Translations under genes and position numbers: made by a program
Notes under the pieces: model-generated
Databases searched by the model: none
The model's input: the letters and a program-made list of their open reading frames with translations, nothing else
Told to the model about the DNA's origin: nothing
From: Oryzomonas sp.
GTDB lineage: Bacteria > Desulfobacterota > Desulfuromonadia > Geobacterales > Pseudopelobacteraceae
Direction: 5' to 3'
Length of the DNA stretch: 64,000 nt
NCBI GenBank assembly: GCA_031292255.1
Contig: JARLHN010000032.1
Coordinates: forward strand, 1-64,000
Part shown: piece after piece, positions 1-7,414 of the stretch
Numbering within the stretch: the stretch's first letter is position 1
How the letters are laid out: each line of letters starts with the position of its first letter

Positions 1-172
1 CGTCGAACTCCACAATCGCGGACGAGACTCTCCCCTCGCGGTCGCCAACGTTGTAACCAACAAAATGACGGGTTTTTCCGGTCCAGAGAGGTGTCGAAAC
101 CTCAAAAACTGTCCAGCTGTCGAGAATGATCTCAGGCGATTCAGCAATGGGCTTGACTCTCCAAATGGGCAT
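1..172 (-). CDS. hypothetical protein, 3' end outside the window
   Basis: An open frame starts at the ATG at 172 behind a good ribosome binding site (GGAGAGG, 6 bases upstream) and runs without a stop off the left edge, giving 57 residues. The protein starts MPIWRVKPIAESPEIILDSW and continues with T/V-rich beta-like segments (WTVFEVSTPLWTG, RHFVGYNVGDREGRVSSAIV). No named family is recognised. It has the same orientation as the next four genes and may be part of the same accessory block. Confidence rests on the SD and the codon-like composition. The function is unknown. Confidence 0.6.
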   Translation of the reverse strand, partial: MPIWRVKPIAESPEIILDSWTVFEVSTPLWTGKTRHFVGYNVGDREGRVSSAIVEFD

Positions 173-310
173 TTTTCACCTCTCCTATTTTTCTGGCTGC
201 AACAATTCCACCAGGCACTTGGCGATCCAGAAGATATTATTATCAAGCATATTGGCCGCTTCGACCTCGATATTGCTCAGAGACCCTCTATCCCTGTTTT
301 CCCCGTAGCT

Positions 311-493
311 TTAATAATCTCTGATCATCATTTCAAGATATCCGACCGTGTAGTCGGTTTTTGCCCCTGGGCGAGCTTTGACAAGCTCCAGAAGCTGCTG
401 GGCAACTGATACCTTGGACATTAGCAGCAGCCTTTCGGACTTGTTGCCGCCCGTATAGTCGTCGATCATGGCTTGCAGTTCGTCGATCGTCAT
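311..493 (-). CDS. small hypothetical protein (60 aa) coupled to the phosphatase
   Basis: This is a 60-residue, mostly helical, charged protein (starts MTIDELQAMIDDYTGG). Its ATG overlaps the TGA of the phosphatase gene by four bases (ATGA at 490-493), so it is probably translationally coupled to it. A decayed copy of its first twelve codons, ending in a TAA, lies at about 2075-2109 beside a decayed phosphatase copy. The two genes were therefore duplicated together, which supports both being real and functionally linked. No family is recognised. The length is too short for an enzyme, and a partner or accessory protein of the phosphatase is an inference only. Confidence 0.6.
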   Translation of the reverse strand: MTIDELQAMIDDYTGGNKSERLLLMSKVSVAQQLLELVKARPGAKTDYTVGYLEMMIRDY

Positions 494-1299
494 GGCCCCA
501 GCCTCACAAACTCCTCACTCTCTGTATCGAAAACCCACCAGCCATCCTCAATGTGAATATTGACGTGGTTGAGTTTCCGCATTGGCCCCTCGGTCATTGT
601 ATGGCCGAAAATCTGCTTAAACCGAGGATCCGTGTTTAGTCCCTCCCGCCGGCTGTCGAACCAGAAGATTCCACCAAAAGGATCGGATCCGCCCCTGGTC
701 GTCGCGATGTTGAACAAAGGCCCCTCACCGAAAAGTCCACTTGGGTCCGCGCTACGTCGAACCCGCTTCACCGCAAACTCCCGTTCAAACTCCTCGCAGA
801 TCCACGAGGCGATAGCCGATGAATCCCCGGAGCCCCATGGGGCGGAAGGAAGGGCGGCCGTCAGGGCGGTGGACACCCCAGCATGAGTGCAGAGCCAGTC
901 GCCGACGGCGTGGGCGGCCTTGATCTGGCCCTTCTTGCGGGCTATGTGATAACGGGCCTCGAAGATGTCTCGGTATTCGAGGCCTCTGGTCTCGTAGGTC
1001 CGGGCAAGATACTCGTTACCTCGCACCCACCGATCAGGATTGAATATGTGGCCATGTCGGGTAAAGCTGCTCCATGGCCGCTCCGGAGTGTATGGTAGGC
1101 AATGGTTGCCCCACACGAAGACACATTCGGAATCCAGTAAGAGATCGAGACAAGCCAGCTCGTCCTCGAACGGGACCTTTGGGTCCCTAGAATCGACAAT
1201 GTCGCCCAGGGCAACATGTTCTGCCTCGGGCTTGTAAGCGTGGAAGGCCTCCACCATTGCCAGGTCGCCATGTATGTCGCCGATTACAATGGCCATCAT
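490..1299 (-). CDS. PP2A-like metallophosphoesterase
   Basis: This is a calcineurin-like metallophosphatase of about 269 residues. The two-metal motifs are all visible in order: GDIHG near residue 6, a GD motif (ALGDIVDSRD), GNH (VWGNHCLPY), a later histidine (CTHAGVS) and the terminal GH (IFGHTMTEG). The chosen start is the ATG at 1299, because it overlaps the stop of the upstream membrane-protein gene (ATGA) and begins directly before the catalytic strand (MMAIVIGDIHG). A longer frame to 1338 would overlap that gene by 43 bases. Such phosphatases occur in phages and genomic islands. The substrate (protein phosphate, Ap4A or other) cannot be told. A truncated duplicate lies at 2075-2336. Confidence 0.85.
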   Translation of the reverse strand: MMAIVIGDIHGDLAMVEAFHAYKPEAEHVALGDIVDSRDPKVPFEDELACLDLLLDSECVFVWGNHCLPYTPERPWSSFTRHGHIFNPDRWVRGNEYLARTYETRGLEYRDIFEARYHIARKKGQIKAAHAVGDWLCTHAGVSTALTAALPSAPWGSGDSSAIASWICEEFEREFAVKRVRRSADPSGLFGEGPLFNIATTRGGSDPFGGIFWFDSRREGLNTDPRFKQIFGHTMTEGPMRKLNHVNIHIEDGWWVFDTESEEFVRLGP

Positions 1300-1544
1300 G
1301 GCATCCCCGTGAAGTGCAGGAAAATCGTTAACCCGCAAATCGTAACCGTAAAAATTAACCAGTAAACTGCCGCAGTAACCAGCGCTTCCTGATCTTTATC
1401 TGTTCGCGTACACGCCGCCATGCAGAAAATCAGCACACACACCACCACGGATATTCCGATAGCCCAGTACAAGACAGGCCTGAGGTATGGCCCCAGCATG
1501 AGATACGGGATGCTGATTGTAAAGCCTCGACTTGGCATATCCAC
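1296..1544 (-). CDS. small two-helix membrane protein (82 aa)
   Basis: This is an 82-residue hydrophobic protein with two predicted membrane helices (about residues 24-44, VLYWAIGISVVVCVLIFCMAA, and about 60-78, ending at GLTIFLHF), separated by a short charged loop (TRTDKDQEA). The stop overlaps the phosphatase start by four bases, so the two are likely co-translated. No family is recognised. The order membrane protein, phosphatase, 60-aa protein forms a tight three-gene unit. Whether it is a signalling, defence or maintenance unit cannot be read from the sequence. Confidence 0.6.
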   Translation of the reverse strand: MDMPSRGFTISIPYLMLGPYLRPVLYWAIGISVVVCVLIFCMAACTRTDKDQEALVTAAVYWLIFTVTICGLTIFLHFTGMP

Positions 1545-1615
1545 TCATTCAACCGTCAGTATCTGCTAATAGTGCGGCTTGTTGTTTTCCACACCAGTGG
1601 TGAGCCAGGCGAGGC

Positions 1616-1801
1616 TCATGCAAACAGCCCATATTCTATGCGTCCCAGGGTGTTCATAACCAACTCCGCCCCCTCAGGTGTTTTAAGCAACTCAGCAGGG
1701 ACCTTACCGCCAAGCGCCGGAATAGGCGAGTTGAACCATTGAATGGCCTTTTCCCGTGTCCCGAAAACTTCGATTGCACGTTCCAACACTTGCTCATCCA
1801 T
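1616..1801 (-). CDS. MbcA/ParS/Xre-type antitoxin, toxin-binding domain only
   Basis: This 61-residue protein matches the C-terminal toxin-binding domain of the MbcA/ParS/Xre (DUF2384) antitoxins. It shows the A-x-EVFG, KAIQWFNSPIPALGGK, P-x-ELL and GAELVMNTLGRIEYG pattern that normally docks onto RES-domain toxins. The usual N-terminal helix-turn-helix of about 60-80 residues is absent. The ATG at 1801 has its own SD (GGAG, about 9 bases upstream), so the short form looks genuine. The only reading frame overlapping its stop (ATGA) is 17 codons long and does not resemble a RES toxin, so no partner is visible. It could be an orphan antitoxin, an anti-toxin scavenger or a remnant of a degraded pair. 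Confidence 0.75.
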   Translation of the reverse strand: MDEQVLERAIEVFGTREKAIQWFNSPIPALGGKVPAELLKTPEGAELVMNTLGRIEYGLFA

Positions 1802-2074
1802 AATTTCATCTCCATTTTCTCATCATGTCCACTGCTGACGCCCGACAGAGAAGCTATATCCGCCGGCACTTCTAGTCTTCGCCTCGACGGCGATACATAT
1901 AATCCAGTCAGTACACGTAAGCTAAAATGATCGCAACAACCACGATCTCTATGATGTCAATGGTGACAATTCCATTTATTTATTTTGTCCCATCAGGATC
2001 TGCCGGCCAACCAGAAAACGGACGTAACATCAATGTAAATGACTGATATTAAAGATTAAGTGTGACAATTAATT
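1802..2074. other. AT-rich non-coding stretch with two GTGACAATT repeats
   Basis: No convincing gene is present. The segment is AT-rich compared with its flanks and carries the nine-base word GTGACAATT twice in direct orientation (1963-1971 and 2062-2070), the second extended to TGTGACAATTAATTA. This resembles the general look of TnsB-type binding sites in Tn7-like transposon ends, but no terminal repeat partner was identified on the other side of the tns genes. The end assignment is therefore speculative. Confidence 0.4.
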
Positions 2075-2336
2075 AGTCGTCGATCATGCTTTGTAGTTCG
2101 TAGATCGTCATGGCCCCAGCCTCACAAACCCCTCAGTTTACGTGTCTAAAACCCACCAGCCGTTCTCGATGTGGCCGGGTTTTCGTCGCAAACTCCCTAT
2201 CAAACTTCTCACAGACCCACGAGGCGATAACCGATGGATCCTCGGAGTTCCAGGGGCGGAAGGGAGTGCGGTCATCAGGGCAGTGGACACTCCGGCATGA
2301 GCGCAGAGCCGGTCGTCGACAGCGCGGGCTGCCCAA
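2075..2336 (-). pseudogene. decayed partial duplicate of the phosphatase and 60-aa gene
   Basis: This stretch is similar along its length to two separate pieces of 459-915. The part at 2075-2172 matches about 459-556 (the start of the 60-aa gene and the 3' end of the phosphatase). The part at about 2173-2336 matches about 760-915 (the middle of the phosphatase gene). The roughly 200 bases between are deleted. In one frame the fragment still encodes SVIASWVCEKFDREFATK, the counterpart of SAIASWICEEFEREFAVK in the intact gene. The copy of the small gene stops after 12 codons. The duplicate abuts tniQ, and its first 60 bases are read as the tniQ C-terminus. Confidence 0.8.
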
Positions 2337-3522
2337 GTAACGTCATAATATTGAGACGATTGAACCTCTTTGTCACCTCATTACAAAGCTCCGGATATCT
2401 GGATATTATTTCCCCCGGCGGACATTTGTAAACTTTGGCAATATCCTCTATACGCATTGAAGATGCTTTACTGGTTGCCACATCCCTAAGCAGGCCGTGC
2501 ATTTTGAGCCAGTTGACCTTATCAGGGTTGAATACCGGCAAACCGATGCCGGCAAACTCGGATGCGTCTTTACGAAACATTTTGTCCCCATCCATCGTCA
2601 ACACATCAAAGGGATCCATCTTAAATATTTTCGCTATCCAGAGAACCACGCCAAGTGTCGGCAGCATCTGGCCTGAAAGCAGCTTGCCAAACATCTTTTT
2701 TTTCAAAGAGACTTGCCGGTTTAATACCGGATCATGAATTTTTTTCATCCTGTACCCAATCAAATATCTAAGCAGAGAAGGTAATGTCGGCATATTTCGC
2801 TCAAATTCGATGGTGTTGTGCCATTCAAACAAACGGACAAAGAAATCGCTCCCTGTCTCATACGATCTTCTGGCCCTACAGTCCGCATTGCTGCCGAGCC
2901 AAGCGTTGCATTTTGAGCAAAAACCTACAACTGTCCTGAAGGTTAGGGGAGATGACACAACCCCGCAATACGGGCACGTTTTAAGAAGCTGGCTTCTATG
3001 AACTGGACACTTTTCGAAAACCTCCAGGCCCCATAAGAGCGGGTAATAAACTGTCTGATTTGCTGCACGTTGATCCTGAAGACAGTAAGGGCACCATACA
3101 TTAACACCTGATAAAAGCTTATAGTCGGAGAGAAGCCAGGAAAATGACTGCATTGTCAGGTTCTGGAGCCCCAGCCTGCCAGTGAGTTTTTCCAAAACAT
3201 CCACAAAGGTTGAGACATTCACACCCATTCCGTTCATTCCGGCAATAATTTCTTGACTACCGATAGTATTCTTGAGGTTGTAGCGACTCCCCGGGAAATA
3301 ATTGACGATTACTCTTCGCAACAACGCAGAAACAGACACCATATGTGCTGCGGCCAACCGGGCAAGATAGCTCGAGAGGCCTTCTACGAACGGGGTTCCG
3401 ACGCCGATGGGTTTGAGAGAGTAAAGATCCGTTGGTGTCAAGGACGTACCCGCATGCTTAGGAATGAATTCGTATAAGTCATCGTCACTATTTAAGACAG
3501 CCAAAAAATTATTATTCTTCAT
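2275..3522 (-). CDS. tniQ: TniQ/TnsD-family target-selection protein
   Basis: This is a 415-residue TniQ-family protein. The N-terminus has the family core (PFVEGLSSYLARLAAAH), followed by a zinc-binding region with CPYC, CPVH, a second CPYC and CSKC (about residues 140-215). In Tn7-like elements this protein selects the target, either directly through DNA binding (TnsD) or through a CRISPR effector (TniQ proper). At about 400 residues it is between the two usual sizes. The start overlaps the tnsC stop by four bases (3519-3522), so the two are coupled. The last 20 or so residues (after RFNRLNIM) are encoded by the decayed phosphatase duplicate, so the native C-terminus may be lost. Confidence 0.85.
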   Translation of the reverse strand: MKNNNFLAVLNSDDDLYEFIPKHAGTSLTPTDLYSLKPIGVGTPFVEGLSSYLARLAAAHMVSVSALLRRVIVNYFPGSRYNLKNTIGSQEIIAGMNGMGVNVSTFVDVLEKLTGRLGLQNLTMQSFSWLLSDYKLLSGVNVWCPYCLQDQRAANQTVYYPLLWGLEVFEKCPVHRSQLLKTCPYCGVVSSPLTFRTVVGFCSKCNAWLGSNADCRARRSYETGSDFFVRLFEWHNTIEFERNMPTLPSLLRYLIGYRMKKIHDPVLNRQVSLKKKMFGKLLSGQMLPTLGVVLWIAKIFKMDPFDVLTMDGDKMFRKDASEFAGIGLPVFNPDKVNWLKMHGLLRDVATSKASSMRIEDIAKVYKCPPGEIISRYPELCNEVTKRFNRLNIMTLLGQPALSTTGSALMPECPLP

Positions 3523-4613
3523 GTCTGGACCCCAACCGGATCGCGGACAGGTTTACGTTGGAAGGCGTACTTTCTTTTTTTTGACTTTGGCTTATCGTCC
3601 TCGGCAAGCTTTCTGGAAAAATCGATGCCAAGCCGTGCTTTCAGGGTGAGCATTGAATCATCCGGCGGCGTCAACAAAGCCTCGCCTTCTAATAGCTCAT
3701 TAGCCATTTTATTCCTTTGATCGTATGAATACATCGAGGCCAACAGATCGGCTTTGGTCAAAGCACTGCTTCCTTCCCCCACAACCAGCTTTATTGCCTT
3801 GTTGATCCAACCACTCAAGATGCCTACGCAGCCCAAGGAGCCAATATAGAAATCCTCTATCATGTCGGTCATTGTAAAATCGCATGGAATAGGAAGTTTA
3901 GCGGCAAACGATTTCACAATACCACCGAAAGCACGAAAGTCATTTATATCGTCAAACCGGTAGCGAGGGAAATGCACGTCGATGCTCCGTCTGCTTAATT
4001 GCCCACTTAGGTTGCGAAAAGAGAGTAGTTCATACGTGCCAATAAGTACGATCACCGTTCCGGTAAGATTGGCTAGCGACTTGATATAATCCAATTGTTC
4101 GTGGAGGCCGGTGGATGATGCGCCTTTTGCAATATGTTGTGCTTCATCAATGATCAGTACTTTGACACGCCTGTAGTGCAGAGCATTCTCGAAAGCGAGC
4201 CTCAACTCATGACCGGGCGAACGAATATCGGCGCGAGCTCTCCAAAAGAATGCGGAACAACGGGGGTCGCCGGTTTTATTCTGGGCAAGTGGATCGTGAA
4301 GCACCATCAAAGCCCTGCGGTAAAACTCTTTCCAACTGAACTGCCGAGCATCGGAATATGGAGCTTCTATCACCGCCGCTGGCATGTGGGAATTATCAAA
4401 CGTTTCATCTTCATCGCGGGACTCTTTGTCCAATGACTTGCAAATGAGATTGGCAAGTGTCGACTTGCCGACACCGGTCGGCCCGAACATAAAAACAATG
4501 TCGCCTGCATCCGCCTGACTTATGGCAAGATTCAGTCGAGTTACGACAAATTTCAGCCGTGGATGGTTGATCGTCATTTCTCCAAATTTTCTTACTGAAT
4601 CCAGCTTCTGCAT
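3519..4613 (-). CDS. tnsC: TnsC-like AAA+ ATPase, transposition regulator
   Basis: This is a 364-residue AAA+ ATPase. Walker A is GPTGVGKS (residues 44-51), Walker B is KVLIIDEAQH (about 151-160), and the sensor-like strand is VIVLIGTYEL. The C-terminal tail is basic (KPKSKKRKYAFQRK). In Tn7-like systems TnsC polymerises on target DNA and connects TniQ/TnsD with the TnsAB transposase. The start is the ATG at 4613 with SD GGAG five to seven bases before it. The gene begins 14 bases after the tnsAB stop and overlaps tniQ by four bases. The order tnsAB, tnsC, tniQ is the standard core of this element class. Confidence 0.9.
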   Translation of the reverse strand: MQKLDSVRKFGEMTINHPRLKFVVTRLNLAISQADAGDIVFMFGPTGVGKSTLANLICKSLDKESRDEDETFDNSHMPAAVIEAPYSDARQFSWKEFYRRALMVLHDPLAQNKTGDPRCSAFFWRARADIRSPGHELRLAFENALHYRRVKVLIIDEAQHIAKGASSTGLHEQLDYIKSLANLTGTVIVLIGTYELLSFRNLSGQLSRRSIDVHFPRYRFDDINDFRAFGGIVKSFAAKLPIPCDFTMTDMIEDFYIGSLGCVGILSGWINKAIKLVVGEGSSALTKADLLASMYSYDQRNKMANELLEGEALLTPPDDSMLTLKARLGIDFSRKLAEDDKPKSKKRKYAFQRKPVRDPVGVQT

Positions 4614-4627
4614 TAATTCGCTCCTTT

Positions 4628-7228
4628 CTAAATTTCTTCGAACACTTCAAAATCATTATCAAAATACGGCAATGCCGGGAAATCAGCTTCGTTCTCTACT
4701 CGTTCCGTTTTTACATCGCGTATCTTGCGAATTTCGGCCGCTTTACGCATTTCTTTCAATTCAGACTCGACATCCTGAGTTTCAGCAATAAACGCAGCAA
4801 CTTTTTGGGCATTGATAACCAGCTTTTTATTGTGGTTACTGCGTCGCCTTATGATTTCTTGGGTTATCATTGCAATTTCTTTTTCTGATCGGCCCTGTAG
4901 CCTAGCGTAGTACTGGGATGTGCAGCGCTGCCACTTATTCTTGACGAATGCGTAGGCAGTACCTATGTCAAAAGGGTCGTAACGTACAGGAACATCCAGG
5001 CCGGTGGCAGAGTGCAGTAATTCATGCCAGTAGTAGAAGTTGTTGATTTTGATTCCACGTGACCGGATCACTTTTGCATGACCTTTGGGAGTGGATGGCA
5101 GCGTGCCGATAATAAAGGATTCATCGTAACGCATGAGTTTCATGGGCCGTGCCCCATGCTTGGCAAGCCCACGCTCGAAAGCTTTTTGCGGCGACTCCCC
5201 CAAAGCGGGGTGATCCAAATCTTCATATACTTCAGCAAAGTAACGTCCGATCCTTTCTTTCAGTTTTGGCAGCGTCCAAACTGCCAAGTTAGCTGGATTC
5301 ACCGATTTGGTAACTTGACGCACATTAACCATGATCTTCGTATTGCCTAGCAAAGAATGGACAAACTGCGTATTGGTAACCCCAAAAAGACGCTCTAGAA
5401 CAGAACCGTAGCGGGGTTGGGCACCGGGACGGCTTTTCTTGACGATGCCGTGAAACGCCATGAGTTGTTCAAAATAGACGCTATTGAAGTCAGCACCTCC
5501 GTCAACCACTATATTTTGCGGCAGACGATTATAAATACGCACGCACTCCCGTATGACCATCATGCAGGAGCGGTAGCTCGGCGGTTCAAAGGATAGGATA
5601 TAGGCGAGGATGCATCTGGAGTTGGCGTCAACCATCAGAGTGAGCCAGGGCCTTCCCAGATTGTTACCAGTGACGGAGTCAACCAATTGGATATCCAGTT
5701 CCGTATGATCGAGGTGCACAATCTCGAAGGGTCGGTCGCCATGACGAGGAGTCGTCATTTCCAGCTCCCAGTGAAATACATCAAGCTGGTAAGCAGCGCG
5801 AAAACCCTTGCGACTGTTTTCTACTTTCTTTGCATCAAGTTTTTTCAGCACTTTAGTGACAGTTTTGAAACTAGCAGCAATAACATCCTTTTTTTCACAT
5901 TCATTGCAGTAGTGGCCGTAGAGGGTTATGGGGTTGATCTGAGTCGTTATGAGGTACTGTTCGTCGATGCAGACCTGCATCAGATTGTACGATTCCGCCG
6001 GCAGTTTAGGGAGGCGGTTGCCTCGTTCAGACTTCCTGTCCAAAAGCCCGAGATATCCGTAGCCATAACGGATTTCTGCCTCCCGATATCGTTTCAGCCA
6101 CGAATAAATTGTTGAGGATGGCCGGTCTGGAACGTCACCGGATAGGTATGGCAAAATTGCTGAATACTTTCTGTTTGCGTCTTCGTGAGCCATCGGGCCT
6201 TTGCCATGCAACAACTCGCAGATATCATTGTTGCTTAACCCTTTGCCAAGCCCCCTAATGGCCCCAATTTTCACCAACCCCTCGAATTCATTGTTTCCTA
6301 ATGGAGTGACGCCACCTTGTTCATTCTTCAGATATATGTTTTCATCGCCGCAATTTATGATCTGGAACAGCCTGCCATCCCATATGAGAGTTGATCCAGG
6401 TTCGACTGTTACTGAGGATTCGAAAGTCGGTGCGGTCGGCATGCTGATGCTTGAGTGTTCCCTGCTGGTATAGACAGGGGTTTTGTCATGCTCGTTGAGC
6501 GGGTGGACATGTAAATTGACGTAGAGCTCGTTGCGAGCTATCAACTGAAATATATCGTCAGCGGTAAAACGTTCTGAGTTTCCAATGAGCTCGGAGAGGA
6601 AAATGCCCTGCCTGCAGGACACAAGGGCCTTGAGGAACGATTCGGCTTCAGAGCCAACTGGATAGTCGGGTGCCTGGAGATAGTCACTTAAATATTCGAT
6701 GTTCCTTTGCCATACCCAGTTGATCTCCGCCGATGATCGGACCCTGAAGTTGAGACCGTATTTGCCGGCGTATTCTTCACCCGGCGGGCAGCGCCACTGC
6801 TTTTCATCATTGCGCACAAACCTTTCCGATTTCTCCGCCAAGCGCTCCAGCTCCTGCTCAACTTTGCACTCTTCCCAGTCAGCCGTACCGTCGTTCCTTA
6901 TGACGAAAAAATCTGGAGTAGTTAGCACGGTGGTTTGGCGTCCAGTACTAGCCCGGTAAGAGATTTTGATCGGCCCAGGTTGGTCGTAATATTCAAGGAC
7001 ATTGTCGTCGAACTCATATTCCCTTATGAATGCCAGCTCGACCTTATGGCTTTCGAATTGGACGGTGTGCCCCATCTTGCGGCTCAGGTAGCGGCCGGTG
7101 ACGTTGCTCTTGCCGCCTTGAACCCTCCGTGTGGGCTCGCTGGTACGTATCCGGGTAATCAGTGCAGCTGTGGTTGGATTAAACTGATTACGCGTCAGCC
7201 AGTCAGAGAATTGAATTTCGTCCATCAT
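4628..7228 (-). CDS. tnsAB: TnsA-TnsB fusion transposase
   Basis: One 866-residue chain contains both transposase activities. Residues 1 to about 230 are a TnsA endonuclease with the PD-ExK set (E64, D106 in TPDFFV, E120-K122 in EECK), which makes the 5' cuts. The middle and C-terminal part is a TnsB-like DDE recombinase with acidic residues near D505 (HLDHTE), D576 (VVDGGADF) and E612 (SVLERLFG), a DD35E-like spacing. The start is placed at the ATG pair at 7228, where the TnsA domain begins. Upstream in-frame codons cross a perfect dyad and encode no recognisable domain. Natural TnsAB fusions are known in several Tn7-like and CRISPR-associated families. No CRISPR gene is in view. Confidence 0.92.
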   Translation of the reverse strand: MMDEIQFSDWLTRNQFNPTTAALITRIRTSEPTRRVQGGKSNVTGRYLSRKMGHTVQFESHKVELAFIREYEFDDNVLEYYDQPGPIKISYRASTGRQTTVLTTPDFFVIRNDGTADWEECKVEQELERLAEKSERFVRNDEKQWRCPPGEEYAGKYGLNFRVRSSAEINWVWQRNIEYLSDYLQAPDYPVGSEAESFLKALVSCRQGIFLSELIGNSERFTADDIFQLIARNELYVNLHVHPLNEHDKTPVYTSREHSSISMPTAPTFESSVTVEPGSTLIWDGRLFQIINCGDENIYLKNEQGGVTPLGNNEFEGLVKIGAIRGLGKGLSNNDICELLHGKGPMAHEDANRKYSAILPYLSGDVPDRPSSTIYSWLKRYREAEIRYGYGYLGLLDRKSERGNRLPKLPAESYNLMQVCIDEQYLITTQINPITLYGHYCNECEKKDVIAASFKTVTKVLKKLDAKKVENSRKGFRAAYQLDVFHWELEMTTPRHGDRPFEIVHLDHTELDIQLVDSVTGNNLGRPWLTLMVDANSRCILAYILSFEPPSYRSCMMVIRECVRIYNRLPQNIVVDGGADFNSVYFEQLMAFHGIVKKSRPGAQPRYGSVLERLFGVTNTQFVHSLLGNTKIMVNVRQVTKSVNPANLAVWTLPKLKERIGRYFAEVYEDLDHPALGESPQKAFERGLAKHGARPMKLMRYDESFIIGTLPSTPKGHAKVIRSRGIKINNFYYWHELLHSATGLDVPVRYDPFDIGTAYAFVKNKWQRCTSQYYARLQGRSEKEIAMITQEIIRRRSNHNKKLVINAQKVAAFIAETQDVESELKEMRKAAEIRKIRDVKTERVENEADFPALPYFDNDFEVFEEI

Positions 7229-7245
7229 TTTCGCGCACCCCAACT

Positions 7246-7271
7246 CTGGTTCATTGAATGCAATGAACCAG
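7246..7271. promoter_or_regulatory. operator-like dyad O1 before tnsAB
   Basis: A perfect dyad CTGGTTCA-N10-TGAACCAG lies 18 bases upstream of the tnsAB start. The full inverted repeat is longer (13-base arms at 7244-7256 and 7261-7273). The N10 form recurs at 7376-7401 and 7958-7983. The position between the probable promoter and the ATG suggests repression of the transposase gene. Confidence 0.7.
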
Positions 7272-7375
7272 AGTATGCAAAAAAACTGGTGATCCATAAA
7301 ACAACACAACCAATCGATTGATGTTCCGCCCATTAAGCAATGTTTTGGAGTCCATATTTGCAACATGTTTAAAAT

Positions 7376-7401
7376 CTGCTTCAGTGAATCAGATGAATGA
7401 G
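7376..7401. promoter_or_regulatory. operator-like dyad O2, weaker copy
   Basis: CTGCTTCA-N10-TGAATGAG has the same spacing as O1, with one and two mismatches in its half-sites. It lies in the gap between the winged-helix gene stop (7415) and tnsAB. It is a weaker site and could help cooperative binding with O1, which starts 130 bases away. Confidence 0.5.
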
Positions 7402-7414
7402 GTGTGTAGAAAAA

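Noticed and set aside
65-409. 114-codon plus-strand frame at the left edge
   Set aside because: It overlaps two minus-strand genes (1-172 and 311-493) that have better ribosome binding sites, and its protein has no recognisable features.
1563-1615. 17-codon frame coupled to the MbcA-type gene as a RES toxin remnant
   Set aside because: The peptide (MSLAWLTTGVENNKPHY) does not resemble a RES N-terminus, so no pseudogene is claimed.
7229-7366. 46-residue N-terminal extension of TnsAB
   Set aside because: It crosses a perfect operator-like dyad, is Cys/Trp-rich without domain character, and the TnsA domain begins at the ATG at 7228.
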